A stretch of DNA of 64,000 bases from Ardenticatenaceae bacterium (GTDB taxonomy: Bacteria > Chloroflexota > Anaerolineae > Promineifilales > Promineifilaceae), in NCBI GenBank assembly GCA_020634415.1, contig JACKBT010000002.1, positions 62,001-126,000 of the forward strand. Direction: 5' to 3'. Of the stretch, positions 41,799 to 50,715 are shown piece after piece. The position numbers and the translations under genes were made by a program. Every line of letters starts with the position of its first letter. The stretch's first letter is position 1. The notes below the pieces were generated by a model. That model ran no database searches. It had not been told where the DNA came from and saw only the letters and a list, made by a program, of their open reading frames with translations.

Positions 41799-43441
41799 GG
41801 CAGCCAAATATCATACTCAACATCATCCCCACTCACGACCAATAGCTCTTGCATGTTGCCGTTCACATCGCCGCTGTCCATGCGCCAGCCGCCTTCAAAG
41901 CGGGTGATGATGAGAAAACGGCCGTTCCCCACCCAATCGGCCGTTTGCACCACACCCCCTGCCGGAATAGGCACCGTCACCGGGTCGCTGCCCACCTGCC
42001 CCACCGCCACCGCCGTCAGCGTCACATACAAAAACCGCTGCCCATCCCCACTCCAACCCAAAAAGCTCATCTGATCCGCCGTATCATACACCTCGGCATT
42101 GTCACCATCCCCCTCAGCCAACACCATCGCCGCCGGCACATTACCGGCATAAGCCGCATACCCCAGGCGGCTGCCATTAGCCGACCACTGCACCGGATGA
42201 AAGAGAATAGTGTTAGGCAAACGGCCGATCTGCTCCGCACCATCCCCAGCAATCCGCCACAACCGGGTAAACGCATCCGGGCCAAACGGTTCGGCACTGG
42301 GAACGGCCGTATACACCGTACTGCCATCCCGCGCCAACTGCAAAAGGGGATAGTAGATATACTCGCTGGCCGTATTGATAAAATCAAACGTCACCAACCG
42401 AAGGCGATTACTGCCATCCGCATTCACCTTCTCAATAGCATCACGCTTACTCAAAATAACTTCACCAGTCGGCAGCACCAGAAACAAACCACCCCCCTGA
42501 TAAAAAGGCAAAAGCTGCGTCGGCTCACCCCCCAGCGTCACCCGCCACAAATCTTCTTGTGACGAAGCCCCCCCAAAACCAGAGGCAAACTGGGCCGTGT
42601 TAAAGAGCAAACCAGAGCCATCAGGCAGCCATTGCACCTGGTCAATGATGGCCGAAAAACCCACCTCACTCGTCTGAATCGGCAGCCCCTCAGAATCCAC
42701 CAACAGCCGATCATCCCGCCCATCCAAATTAACCACATGCAGCTCATTGCGCCCCGCCGCCCCCCGCACATAGGCCACCCGACGGCCGTCTGGCGCAATG
42801 AACACCCGCTGCACATTGGTCTCATCCGGCAAAAGCTGCACCAGTTCGGCTGCGGCAGGATTATCAGCATTGGGGTCAAAAGTAGTCGCCAAGAGACGGC
42901 CGTCTTCCACAAAGGTCACAATCGCCCGACCCGGCTGCGGTTCAGGCGGCACAGGCGTAGGCGTAGGCGGCACTTCGGCCACAGGCACACCACTGGTGTT
43001 AACGGCCGTTGAAAAACTATCCCCACCCGAAATCCAACACTGCACCCCCGCCACCGGCGTGCGGGCTGGGCACACAATCCGCCACCAGCCGCTGGCGGGG
43101 TCCACCCCAATAATCGGCACACTCTCATCCTCCAACAAAAAACTAACCCGATCATACTGCACCCCCGGCCCCGTGCGCACATTCAAATCCACCAGCACCG
43201 TCGCCACGGGGCCAGAAGGCGTGGCCGTCATATCAGTCGTACCTGTTACCGCTGCCGCCGGTGTCCCTGTCGCCGCACCGCTCACCACTTCACCGCCCGT
43301 TTCCCCCTCCCCCGGTGTCCCCGTCAACGGTGTCGGCGGCGGAATAACCACCGGCTCCACCTGCCCCGCAAACGCATTGCAAGCCAAAGAAGACAGCGCC
43401 AACAAACCTACCATGAACCAAAAATAACGTTCTCGCAGCAT
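41795..43441 (-). CDS. Lipoprotein with SH3-like domain and TolB-type propeller
   Basis: 548 residues. A signal peptide ends at SLACN, a near-lipobox that would leave a lipid-modified Cys. A Thr/Pro/Gly-rich linker follows. The SH3-like domain (LNVRTGPGVQYDRVSFLLE) covers ~85-160, then a second linker (PPTPTPVPPEPQ) and a TolB-like propeller from ~170, with blades such as VFIAPDGRRVAYVRG, QWSANGSRLGYAAY and GWSGDGQRFLYVT. Probably surface-exposed, binding cell-wall or environmental polymers. Convergent with the nuclease-like gene. Confidence 0.82.
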   Translation of the reverse strand: MLRERYFWFMVGLLALSSLACNAFAGQVEPVVIPPPTPLTGTPGEGETGGEVVSGAATGTPAAAVTGTTDMTATPSGPVATVLVDLNVRTGPGVQYDRVSFLLEDESVPIIGVDPASGWWRIVCPARTPVAGVQCWISGGDSFSTAVNTSGVPVAEVPPTPTPVPPEPQPGRAIVTFVEDGRLLATTFDPNADNPAAAELVQLLPDETNVQRVFIAPDGRRVAYVRGAAGRNELHVVNLDGRDDRLLVDSEGLPIQTSEVGFSAIIDQVQWLPDGSGLLFNTAQFASGFGGASSQEDLWRVTLGGEPTQLLPFYQGGGLFLVLPTGEVILSKRDAIEKVNADGSNRLRLVTFDFINTASEYIYYPLLQLARDGSTVYTAVPSAEPFGPDAFTRLWRIAGDGAEQIGRLPNTILFHPVQWSANGSRLGYAAYAGNVPAAMVLAEGDGDNAEVYDTADQMSFLGWSGDGQRFLYVTLTAVAVGQVGSDPVTVPIPAGGVVQTADWVGNGRFLIITRFEGGWRMDSGDVNGNMQELLVVSGDDVEYDIWLP

Positions 43442-43521
43442 GGGAATACCCCCTCTCAGCTGCGGTCGGTGTCCTCACCGCACCGCTCAAGCTGGCTCGG
43501 TCTGGAGACCGGCCAGAGCGA

Positions 43522-43557
43522 TAGGTAAACGAGTAATTGCGTAATTACCTATTTACC
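43522..43557. repeat. Intergenic palindrome, GGTAATT family
   Basis: TAGGTAAACGAGTAATTG / GTAATTACCTATTTACC arms around a short centre. It overlaps the stop codon of the amidohydrolase gene. Similar units are at 52745-52817, 54444-54502, 56092-56128 and 62570-62598. Confidence 0.75.
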
Positions 43558-45169
43558 ACGTCCGATACTTAAACTCACCACCCACCACCGTACCCGCAAT
43601 CTTCGTCTCCAGCAGTTCATCGTGGGGAATGGCATAAATATCACGCTCATAAATCGTCAGATCAGCCAATTTGCCTGGAGTAATGGAGCCGAGTTTGGCT
43701 TCTTGACCACACGTAATAGCTGGCCCCATCGTAAAGGCGTGTATGGTTTCATCCATCGTCAATTTTTGTTCAGGATGCCAGCCATCTGGCCCGCCATAAC
43801 CATGGGGATGGCGGCGGCTGACAGCGGCGTGAATACCAGGCATGGTATCAATCTTCTCCACCGGCGCATCTGTGCCAAAGGCCAGCACAGCCCCACTGTC
43901 GAGCATGGTGCGCCAGGCGTAGCTGTATTGCGTGCGGTCGCCCCAGTTGCGATCGGCCGTTTCCATATCCGAAATCACATGAATCGGCTGCATCGAGGCA
44001 ATCACCTTAAGCTGCGCCAGCCGGTGCAAATCAGTTTGGTGCAAAATCTGCACATGCTCAATGCGGTGGCGGCGGGCAGAGGGGGCCACACCCCGCGCCG
44101 CTTCCTCCTGGCGCACCGCCTCATACACATCCAGCACATCATGGTTAGCCTTGTCACCAATGGCGTGAATGGTCACGCTAAAACCATTGGCACTGGCAAA
44201 GCTGGCCCGCTCCATCATCTCTTCCTTGTCCGTGACGATAATGCCGTAGTTGTCGGATTCACCTTCATAAGGTGCAATCATAGAAGCCGTGCGCAAACCC
44301 AACGCGCCATCGGCAAAGATTTTCATACCGCCAATCCGCAAGAAATCATTGCCAAAGCCACTGCGCAGCCCCACGCCAACGGCCGCTTCAATGCGATAGA
44401 CGGGCACGTTTTTGATGAAGCGCAACCCAAGTTCACCGCTGAGGTTGAGGGTTTGCAGGGCCTGGAAGCAGAGCGCACCATCAAAGTCATGAATGCCCGT
44501 CAACCCCTGCGCCCAGCAGACAGTTTGTGCATAGCGCATGGCATCGGCCAATTCGTCCACCGTTGGCTGGGGAATCAGCCGCTTGATCAAATCCATACCT
44601 GTCTCGAAGGTGATGCCTGTGGGGCTGCCGTTTGCGTCTCGTTGGATTTCGCCGCCGGGGGGATCGGCCGTTTCGGCCGTAATGCCCGCCAACTGCATGG
44701 CGCGGCTGTTGGCCCAACCGGCGTGCCCACTGCGGGCCGGGAAAAAGGCGGGGTTATCAGGCACAATATCGTCCAACTGAGCCGCTGTGGGATAAGCTTT
44801 GTCCGGCCAAATCTCTTGGAACCAGCCGCGCCCGTAAACCCAGGTATCCTTACTGGCCGGTGGGTGCGCCGCCATGTGCTGGCGAATCCGCTGTCGGGCA
44901 TCGTCAACGGAGGTTGTGCCATCTAAATCAACCTGTTGCAGCCCCATACTGAGCCATTGAAAGTGGACGTGGGCATCAACCAGGCCGGGGGTAACGGTGC
45001 GGCCGCCTAAATCGAGCCATTCGCCGCCTGCTTTGAGCAAAGCTCTCATGGCATCATCATTGCCCACTGCCAAAAATTTGCCATCACGGATGGCGACGGC
45101 GGTGGCGGTAGGTTGAGCGGGGTGAAGGGTGTGGATACGGCCGTTTGTCAAAACAAGATCAGCAGACAT
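43553..45169 (-). CDS. Amidohydrolase superfamily protein (YtcJ/AepA-like)
   Basis: 538 residues from ATG 45169, chosen because AAAGGAG precedes it by 7 bases; the frame extends further but with poor coding. Metal-dependent hydrolase: metal-binding VDAHVHF, then KIFADGALG, TIHAIGDKANHDVLDVYE, RIEHVQIL, and terminal acid FGTDAPVEKIDTMPGIHAAV. This is the composite-domain group of N-acyl or urea-type amide hydrolases (exoenzyme regulator AepA/YtcJ). Substrate unknown. The LysW-like gene lies upstream on the same strand, separated by a terminator. Confidence 0.87.
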   Translation of the reverse strand: MSADLVLTNGRIHTLHPAQPTATAVAIRDGKFLAVGNDDAMRALLKAGGEWLDLGGRTVTPGLVDAHVHFQWLSMGLQQVDLDGTTSVDDARQRIRQHMAAHPPASKDTWVYGRGWFQEIWPDKAYPTAAQLDDIVPDNPAFFPARSGHAGWANSRAMQLAGITAETADPPGGEIQRDANGSPTGITFETGMDLIKRLIPQPTVDELADAMRYAQTVCWAQGLTGIHDFDGALCFQALQTLNLSGELGLRFIKNVPVYRIEAAVGVGLRSGFGNDFLRIGGMKIFADGALGLRTASMIAPYEGESDNYGIIVTDKEEMMERASFASANGFSVTIHAIGDKANHDVLDVYEAVRQEEAARGVAPSARRHRIEHVQILHQTDLHRLAQLKVIASMQPIHVISDMETADRNWGDRTQYSYAWRTMLDSGAVLAFGTDAPVEKIDTMPGIHAAVSRRHPHGYGGPDGWHPEQKLTMDETIHAFTMGPAITCGQEAKLGSITPGKLADLTIYERDIYAIPHDELLETKIAGTVVGGEFKYRTW

Positions 45170-45265
45170 AACAAACTCCTTTGCGGTAAATAGTGTATAT
45201 ACCTGTAGTGTATTCCTTTTTGCAGGGATGGTAAAACGACCTGGCCCATCTCCCCTACCCAATAA

Positions 45266-45289
45266 AAAACCGCGACAAGTCGCGGTTTT
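45266..45289 (-). terminator. Intrinsic terminator of the LysW-like gene
   Basis: An 11-bp stem (AAAACCGCGAC/GTCGCGGTTTT) with an AA loop, followed on the minus strand by a T-rich run (TTTTTTATT). It lies 29 bases beyond the stop of the LysW-like gene. Confidence 0.88.
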
Positions 45290-45317
45290 CATACAGGAAT
45301 CCAGCCCAGTTTTCTAT

Positions 45318-45554
45318 TTAATACTCATCATAGGAGTCAGCATCATCCTCATCATCATACTCATAATCAGCAAAGTCATCATCATCACCATCATCAAAAG
45401 CCCAGTCCAGTTCAACTGGGTTCAGGTCTACCACCTCCAAAGCAGTATCACAGTGGCGACAGGTCACTTTTTCGCCAAGCCAGGGGGTGCGCTTAAATGT
45501 GATGCTGCCTGTACATTCGGGACAATACGCTTTTTGTTCTCTGGGCGAAGCCAT
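45318..45554 (-). CDS. LysW-like zinc ribbon protein with polyacidic tail
   Basis: 78 residues (85 with a GTG start at 45575). Zinc ligands C11, C14, C32 and C35 in CPEC...CRHC, followed by ALEVVDLNPVELDWAFD. This closely matches LysW, the amino-group carrier of lysine/arginine biosynthesis, but the C-terminal EDWGE attachment motif is missing and is replaced by a tail of ~25 acidic residues (DDDDFADYEYDDEDD...DEY). GGAG lies directly before the ATG. None of LysX/LysZ/LysY/LysJ/LysK is nearby. It may be an acidic zinc-ribbon adaptor rather than an amino acid carrier. Confidence 0.75.
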   Translation of the reverse strand: MASPREQKAYCPECTGSITFKRTPWLGEKVTCRHCDTALEVVDLNPVELDWAFDDGDDDDFADYEYDDEDDADSYDEY

Positions 45555-45714
45555 TTCTCCTTGATTCTCCTTCACTTTCTTCTAACAAAATCAAAAAAAC
45601 TGTCTGTAATTGTCCCTAAGATAATAGAGGGGTGTACAAAATTGGGGAGAAAGGGTGTTCAAAAAGTGTATAATTTTTTAGCCGAGTGTATGAATATTGT
45701 ACAAACCTGGCCCT

Positions 45715-46404
45715 TTATTCGTCATCTTCCAGAGAGAAAAGGTAGCCGATGCCCGGAACATTTTGAATGAAACGCGGCAAATGGGGGTCTGGCTCAATCT
45801 TGCGGCGCAGGCGGCTGACCAGGCCGCGCACCAATTCGCGGCTGCTCTCACCACTGTAGCCCCATACACGCTCCACAATCGTATCAACAGGAATCACCTG
45901 GCCGCGATTGACCATCAGCACATACAGCAGGCGAAATTCTAGCTGTGTCAAACGGCTTGGCTCCTGATTTTGCACGGTGACAATGCGGGTGTCCGGGTCT
46001 AGCTGAATTTCTGTGGTGTTAAGATGGGGCAAAACAAAGGTGGGCACAGTGCGGGTGCGGCGCAGCAGGCTGCGCACATATTCTACTAGCAGACGGGGCG
46101 CTACGGGCCTAATCAGCACAATATCCACTCCGGTTTGCAGCAGTTGGCAATGTTGGTCTTCGTTTAGATTGGTGCTAATCAGCAGGAGGGGTACCTGGGT
46201 GACGGCCCGTAGATTGTTGATGGCGGGGATGAGTTCGCTGCCATCATGCCAGGCGATGACGATGAGGTCAGACGGCCGTTCCAACCACCGCGCCGTCACA
46301 CGAGACAATTCAGGGCTTGTCGCCACCGACAGGCCCGTATGTTTCAACAAATAAGTCAAAATGTCCCGTTCATCTGGACTATGGGAGACAAGGATGACTT
46401 GCAT
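45715..46404 (-). CDS. OmpR-like response regulator with degenerate receiver domain
   Basis: 229 residues from ATG 46404 (a TTG start 21 bases earlier is possible). The N-terminal receiver fold keeps DERDILTYLL and SELIPAINNL but lacks the phosphoacceptor: the position expected to be Asp reads A51 (LIVIAW), and the conserved Lys is Arg (IRPVAP). The C-terminal winged helix is intact: LTQLEFRLLYVLMVNRGQVIP and VERVWGYSGESSRELVRGLVSRLRRKI. Likely phosphorylation-independent DNA binding. No kinase is adjacent. Confidence 0.85.
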   Translation of the reverse strand: MQVILVSHSPDERDILTYLLKHTGLSVATSPELSRVTARWLERPSDLIVIAWHDGSELIPAINNLRAVTQVPLLLISTNLNEDQHCQLLQTGVDIVLIRPVAPRLLVEYVRSLLRRTRTVPTFVLPHLNTTEIQLDPDTRIVTVQNQEPSRLTQLEFRLLYVLMVNRGQVIPVDTIVERVWGYSGESSRELVRGLVSRLRRKIEPDPHLPRFIQNVPGIGYLFSLEDDE

Positions 46405-46509
46405 AATCGTGCAATCGCTTTCCAAATTTCCCCCAAACTATAAAACGTAAAGCGTAAAACGTAAAGTGCTTTTTTTGCCCGGGGCGGGACAGGATTTGGT
46501 GAAAGGCTA

Positions 46510-46577
46510 GACTGGAGCAGTTTTGAAAACTGCTCCAGTCTTTCGAGCCGTTACAAAGAAAGTAATCGCACCCTTTT
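46510..46577 (-). repeat. Second copy of the 30731 MITE-like element (partial, inverted)
   Basis: GACTGGAGCAGTTTT/AAAACTGCTCCAGTC hairpin plus CGAGCCGTTACAAAGAAAGT in reverse of 30731-30802; the sequences continue to match through GGGTGCGATTACTT (complement). The left terminal repeat is not preserved. Lies between the regulator at 46404 and the prenyltransferase-like gene. Confidence 0.75.
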
Positions 46578-46684
46578 ACCCCTGACATAGGGTTGTCAGG
46601 GGTAATGGGTTATAGTGTAAGCAAATGTCCGTGAGCAGCTTGATAGGGAAGGGGACTGGAGACTAGAGACTAATTAGTCTCTAG

Positions 46685-46786
46685 CAGTTTGTCGGAGAAC
46701 CCCAATTTGTAGCCGCGAAATCCCTTTCGCGCTCTCGGGGAACGCGGTAAGGATACCGCGCCTACGGCCACTTTTCCGACAGCCTG
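46685..46786. mobile_element. MITE-like insertion in a GGAGACT palindrome
   Basis: 102 bp with imperfect terminal inverted repeats CAGTTTGTCGGAGAA and CAGGCTGTCGGAAAA (complement of the right end), flanked by 4-bp direct repeats CTAG (46681-46684 and 46787-46790). Removing the element plus one CTAG restores the sequence TAGTCTCTAGTCTCTAATCT, a continuous palindrome arm. Confidence 0.75.
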
Positions 46787-46865
46787 CTAGTCTCTAATCT
46801 CCAATCCCTACCTATTCAAAGGTGCGTATGGACAAATACTTACCAACATCCTAAGGAGGTTTTTG

Positions 46866-47798
46866 ATGAAACTGCTGACACAAGAGGCCCAGGCTCGGGC
46901 CAAGGCTTTTATTTTTGATTGGGGACGGCCGTTAGACCAATCTCGCTATCTTTACCACTTTGAAAACGGCTCAGCCAGCGATGTATTAACCCAACTCACC
47001 CACTTCCAGAACGAAGACGGCGGCTTCGGCCACGCCCTGGAGCCAGACATGCGGATGACCGCATCCTCTGTCCTCGCCACCACCGTCAGCCTGCAAATTC
47101 TGGGCGAAATCCAGGCCGCCAGCCAAGAACCGGCCGTTCAGGCCGCCATGCGCTACCTGCTAGCCAGCTATGAACCCGACAGCGAAGTCTGGCCCATCAT
47201 CCCCCGCCACAACAACGACTTTCCCCATGCCCCCTGGTGGCACGACGATGGTAACATCCGCCGCAACTTCGGCGAGTTCCGCGCCAATCCCCGCGCCGAA
47301 ATCGTGGGCTATCTCTTTGCCTACAATGATCTTGTGCCCGATGGCCTTGCTGAGAAAACGGCCGATGCCATCATCACCCACCTCCACACCTACACCGACA
47401 AAGTAGACATGCACGATCTCGCCTGCTACATCGCCACTGTGGAAAATACGGCCGTTCCCGCCACCCTGCGCCAGCAGTTACTACCCAAACTGCGTCACTC
47501 CCTCCTCGCCACCATCGAAACCGACCCTGCCCAATGGGGCGGCTACACCCCCAAACCCCTGGCTTACATCCACCACCCCGATTCGCCCTTCGCCTCCCTC
47601 ATGCCCGAAGCCATCGCGGCCAACCTGGATGACGTAATCACCAGGCAGCAGCCAGACGGCTCCTGGCCGCCACCCTGGTCTTGGGCCGAAAGTTACCCAC
47701 AAGCCTGGGCACAAGCCCAAAACGAATGGGCCGGCATCCTGACCCTGAACACCTTGAAACAGCTAAGAGCCTTTGACCGGTTAGAAGCTGACCATTAG
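46866..47798 (+). CDS. Prenyltransferase/squalene-cyclase-like alpha/alpha-barrel protein
   Basis: 310 residues from ATG 46866, chosen because AGGAGG lies 6 bases upstream. It contains prenyltransferase-type repeats: HFQNEDGGFGHALEPDM, QQPDGSWPPPWSW and RYLLASYEPDSEVWPIIPRH, with repeated DGxW/QxEDGGFG turns. Such alpha/alpha-toroid folds occur in squalene cyclases, terpene synthases and some hydrolases; the DxDD catalytic motif of cyclases is not seen, so the function is open. Few features suggest a substrate. Confidence 0.7.
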   Translation: MKLLTQEAQARAKAFIFDWGRPLDQSRYLYHFENGSASDVLTQLTHFQNEDGGFGHALEPDMRMTASSVLATTVSLQILGEIQAASQEPAVQAAMRYLLASYEPDSEVWPIIPRHNNDFPHAPWWHDDGNIRRNFGEFRANPRAEIVGYLFAYNDLVPDGLAEKTADAIITHLHTYTDKVDMHDLACYIATVENTAVPATLRQQLLPKLRHSLLATIETDPAQWGGYTPKPLAYIHHPDSPFASLMPEAIAANLDDVITRQQPDGSWPPPWSWAESYPQAWAQAQNEWAGILTLNTLKQLRAFDRLEADH

Positions 47799-47903
47799 CC
47801 AGCAGCCGTGCAGCAAGTGACAAGCGGCAGAACTTGCCGCTTGCCACCTGCTGCTTGCCACCATCTAGTTTAGCAATAACCGGGAAAACGATTGTCGCTC
47901 ACA

Positions 47904-48467
47904 TTATTGAGCAAATGCTGAAGCCAGGTGATGATACCCGTTCTGGGGCATAGACTTCTTCAAACCCTCAATCCGCCGTTGCAGATAGGGCGAAAAGTAA
48001 CCTGCATAACGAGCCTGCAAATCAGGCAGCCGCCAATCATCACCTGTCACTCGCCCGCGACAGAAAGGTGTGCCACAAGCACAATCAAACTCATCATAGG
48101 GGCTGCCATCACTCATGGCATAGTCAAAGCAGATTTCCTCACCTGGCTCAATATCGCGCAGGGCCACCAGGCTAATGGAACTGCTCAGGCCAGCATTGGG
48201 GGTGCAAGAGTGATTGATGAAGTCCCCAGGCTCGGGCTGAATGCGTGAGGGTACTTGATAGAGGTCTTCTTCTATCTGAACACTGTGCATCTGTTCTCTT
48301 GGTGTTAGCTGTGCGAACTGCTCCCCAGTGACGACACTGCCACCCCATACTACTAATAATTCACCCGCCGGCACAAAAGTATCGGCAAAAATCCCATAGC
48401 CTCCCTTGTCTGGATAACTGCGGGCGGCTAGTTTGGGCGATACATAGTGCATCAAGATATCAGCCAT
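47904..48467 (-). CDS. SET-domain methyltransferase
   Basis: 187 residues from ATG 48467, chosen because AGGAGGT lies 7 bases upstream. SET core: GYGIFADTFVPAGELLVVW, NHSCTPNAGLSSSISLVAL with the NHSC AdoMet loop, EICFDYAMSD (catalytic Y), and the post-SET-type Zn cluster CACGTPFCRGRV. SET enzymes methylate lysine in proteins; bacterial copies often target ribosomal or DNA-binding proteins. Substrate unknown. Confidence 0.85.
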   Translation of the reverse strand: MADILMHYVSPKLAARSYPDKGGYGIFADTFVPAGELLVVWGGSVVTGEQFAQLTPREQMHSVQIEEDLYQVPSRIQPEPGDFINHSCTPNAGLSSSISLVALRDIEPGEEICFDYAMSDGSPYDEFDCACGTPFCRGRVTGDDWRLPDLQARYAGYFSPYLQRRIEGLKKSMPQNGYHHLASAFAQ

Positions 48468-48810
48468 CGTGATCACCTCCTAGCGGCTTGTTTTCCCACA
48501 AAACCAAACTCGAAAAATCTACGTGAAACTGTCTAACCTTGTGAAACATGTTTTCTCCAGTAGCAAGACTGCACTGGCTCGCCTGAGCCATGCAATTTGC
48601 TGCTAATGCCTGAATTCACAAGGGAATGACTGTGGAGGGGGTGCAAAGGAAACGCATCTCACAATCATTCAACCACCTGTTTGAATTCAGGTAATACAAT
48701 GATGTTAGGCGTAAGCCTTTGCTAACAAGATGGCCGCCCAGTTTGGTGACCACCGACAACAGAATCGTATCTATATTGATGGGCAAATGCAATAAATTGG
48801 ATGATGAATT
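48468..48810. other. Non-coding spacer with a diverged inverted repeat
   Basis: 343 bases. CCTGAATTC (about 48611) and its complement GAATTCAGG (about 48683) are about 70 bases apart, suggesting a decayed hairpin element. Nothing else recognised. Confidence 0.55.
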
Positions 48811-49728
48811 TTAAGACTGATGTTGGGCCAGCATACCCTGAATTGTTTCACGCAGTTGTTGGCGCAAATCGGGCGGCGACAGCAACTCCATCTTGTCGCC
48901 CCAACTGAGGAGCCAGCTTTCGATTTGGTCGAAGCTGCGGGGGTTGTAAACCATTGTCTGGGGGTCTACATGGTGGGTATACGTGAAGTGTTGGCGCTCT
49001 TTCACCCAACGCAGAATGGTTTTATCGAAGCGGACGGTGAGGGTTAACGGCCGTTCCCCCCTCCTTTCTCTCCCTTCTCGCGGCACAAACATCTCCCCCT
49101 TCACCGCCAGCTTATCAATCCTATCCAGCCGAAACACACGCACCGCCCGCCGCAAACGGCAGTACGCCGTCAACAGCCACGTTTTATCAAAATAAAGCAG
49201 ATTCAGCGGCTCCACATCCCGCTCCGTCACTTCATTGGTGTGTTGAGCATGGTAGCGCAAATGCACCACCCGCTGCTGGTGAATAGCCTCTTGCAAACGC
49301 AAAAAAGTCGGATCATCAAAATTAAGGGCCGGGCCAGGGAAGGCATAAAAGTGAATGATAGCTTGCAGAGCTTCTAGCTGGTGCAGAGTGCTTTGGGGCA
49401 AAATAGCTCTTATTTTATCCAGGGCTGTGGCAGCGGCCGTTTGCGTCTCACCCTCCACCGCCAAACCAGACAACATCGAAATCGCCAAAAACAAAGCCCG
49501 CGCCTCCTCAGCCGAAAACGTAATCGGCGGCAAATAATAACCATCTACCAGCCGATACCCCTCCCCCGGCATGGCTGCAATCGGCACCCCCACCTCACAC
49601 AAAGCCTGAATATCCCGATAAACAGTCCGCTCACAAATCCCAAACCGCGCCGCAAAATCCTGCGCCCGCATCAAGCCCCGACTTTGAAACAGTAACAAAT
49701 AGCCTAACAAACGATCAACGCGATTCAT
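48811..49728 (-). CDS. WYL-domain transcriptional regulator
   Basis: 305 residues from ATG 49728. N-terminal winged helix-turn-helix: RGLMRAQDFAARFGICERTVYRDIQALCEVGVPI; C-terminal WYL-type domain with VVHLRYHAQHTNEVTERDVEPLNLLYFDKTWLLTAYCRLRRAVRVFRLDRI. WYL domains bind ligands such as nucleic acid or nucleotide derivatives and often control defence or DNA damage genes. It lies upstream of, and divergent from, the signalling cluster at 49.9-54.4 kb. Ligand unknown. Confidence 0.88.
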   Translation of the reverse strand: MNRVDRLLGYLLLFQSRGLMRAQDFAARFGICERTVYRDIQALCEVGVPIAAMPGEGYRLVDGYYLPPITFSAEEARALFLAISMLSGLAVEGETQTAAATALDKIRAILPQSTLHQLEALQAIIHFYAFPGPALNFDDPTFLRLQEAIHQQRVVHLRYHAQHTNEVTERDVEPLNLLYFDKTWLLTAYCRLRRAVRVFRLDRIDKLAVKGEMFVPREGRERRGERPLTLTVRFDKTILRWVKERQHFTYTHHVDPQTMVYNPRSFDQIESWLLSWGDKMELLSPPDLRQQLRETIQGMLAQHQS

Positions 49729-49889
49729 AACAAAACTCAAAAAATTCAACCTAACATCAATCTGCCAGCTACTCTATATTGAAATCACCTTTACGCAACC
49801 ACAACCAAACTTTCACTATATGAATTCCTGCAAACAATCTGCTATACTACAGAAGTTCACATAATATAGCCCACAGTGAGGTGTATGAT

Positions 49890-50600
49890 ATGGCTACAAT
49901 TCTAGTTATTGACGATGATGAACTGGTTTCCCGCACATTGCAGCGCACACTGAAAATCTATGGACACCATGTCATGGTGTCTAACAGTGGCACCGAAGGG
50001 TTGCAGCTCGCCCATCGTCACCGCCCCGATATGTTCATCCTAGATATTATGATGCCTGGTGCGGATGGCTATCAAGTATGTCGTCAAATCCGTGGAGACC
50101 CTTTATTGCAAGAATTGCCCGTGCTGTTCCTAACTGCCCGCCTCAAAGACGAGGATAAAATTGAAGGTTTTCGCGCCGGAGCCGATGATTATTTAACCAA
50201 ACCCTTCAATCTCGAAGAGCTAAACCTGCGCGTTAGAGCCATTATGCGCCGGGTAAATCCCACCAAACCAGAAGCCGAAGATACTTCTAAAGTGATTGCG
50301 GGCGACGTGATTCTAGACACCCGCTCCTTCAAAGTAACAACGCCGCACGGCACATCTTTGCTAACCAATGTGCAGTTCGATCTCCTCTATCATCTGATGA
50401 GCAACGCCGACCAGGTATTTAACAGCCAGCAGTTGCTGCAAGATGTGTGGGATTATCCGCGTGATACGGGCAGCCCAGAATTAGTGCGGGCGCACATTAA
50501 GAATTTGCGGGAGAAGATTGAGCCGGAACCCAGCAAACCCATCTATATCCGCACGATTCAAGGGCATGGGTATACCTTTGCCACATCTGGTGCAAATTAG
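49890..50600 (+). CDS. OmpR/PhoB-type response regulator
   Basis: 236 residues from ATG 49890, with GAGG 8 bases upstream. Receiver with acidic pair in ILVIDDDE and phosphoacceptor D52 (FILDIMMPG), then Lys in YLTKPF, all intact. Winged-helix output: LLTNVQFDLLYHLMSNADQVF and TGSPELVRAHIKNLREKIEP. It is followed by a terminator, then by the kinase gene at 50716 on the same strand, which may be its cognate. Confidence 0.93.
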   Translation: MATILVIDDDELVSRTLQRTLKIYGHHVMVSNSGTEGLQLAHRHRPDMFILDIMMPGADGYQVCRQIRGDPLLQELPVLFLTARLKDEDKIEGFRAGADDYLTKPFNLEELNLRVRAIMRRVNPTKPEAEDTSKVIAGDVILDTRSFKVTTPHGTSLLTNVQFDLLYHLMSNADQVFNSQQLLQDVWDYPRDTGSPELVRAHIKNLREKIEPEPSKPIYIRTIQGHGYTFATSGAN

Positions 50601-50661
50601 CCAAAGCCTCCGGGAGGCTTCTGCTTAAATTCACTCCTGGGGCTAAACCTCCGGGAGGTTG
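50600..50661. repeat. CCTCCGGGAGG palindromic element, copy
   Basis: AAGCCTCCGGGAGGCTTCTG and ACCTCCGGGAGGTTGC are two palindromes in direct succession, directly ahead of a terminator hairpin. Confidence 0.75.
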
Positions 50662-50669
50662 CTACGTAG

Positions 50670-50701
50670 AAAACCTGGTTTTGCACGAAACCAGGTTTTT
50701 T
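50670..50701 (+). terminator. Intrinsic terminator behind the response regulator
   Basis: A 12-bp stem (AAAACCTGGTTT/AAACCAGGTTTT) with a TGCACG loop and a run of six T. Isolates the regulator transcript from the kinase gene. Confidence 0.9.
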
Positions 50702-50715
50702 GATTAAATGCGCAT

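Larger units (their letters stand above)
46426..46865. other. Spacer filled with repeats
   Basis: 440 bases without a gene: a short AAACGTAAAGC tandem (46441-46470), the MITE-like copy (46510-46577), and the split GGAGACT palindrome with its 102-bp insertion (46653-46808), then a good ribosome binding site (AGGAGG, 46854) for the next gene. Confidence 0.8.

Noticed and set aside
43622..44926. 434-codon antisense frame over the amidohydrolase gene
   Set aside because: Shadow of the real gene, whose active-site motifs are intact.
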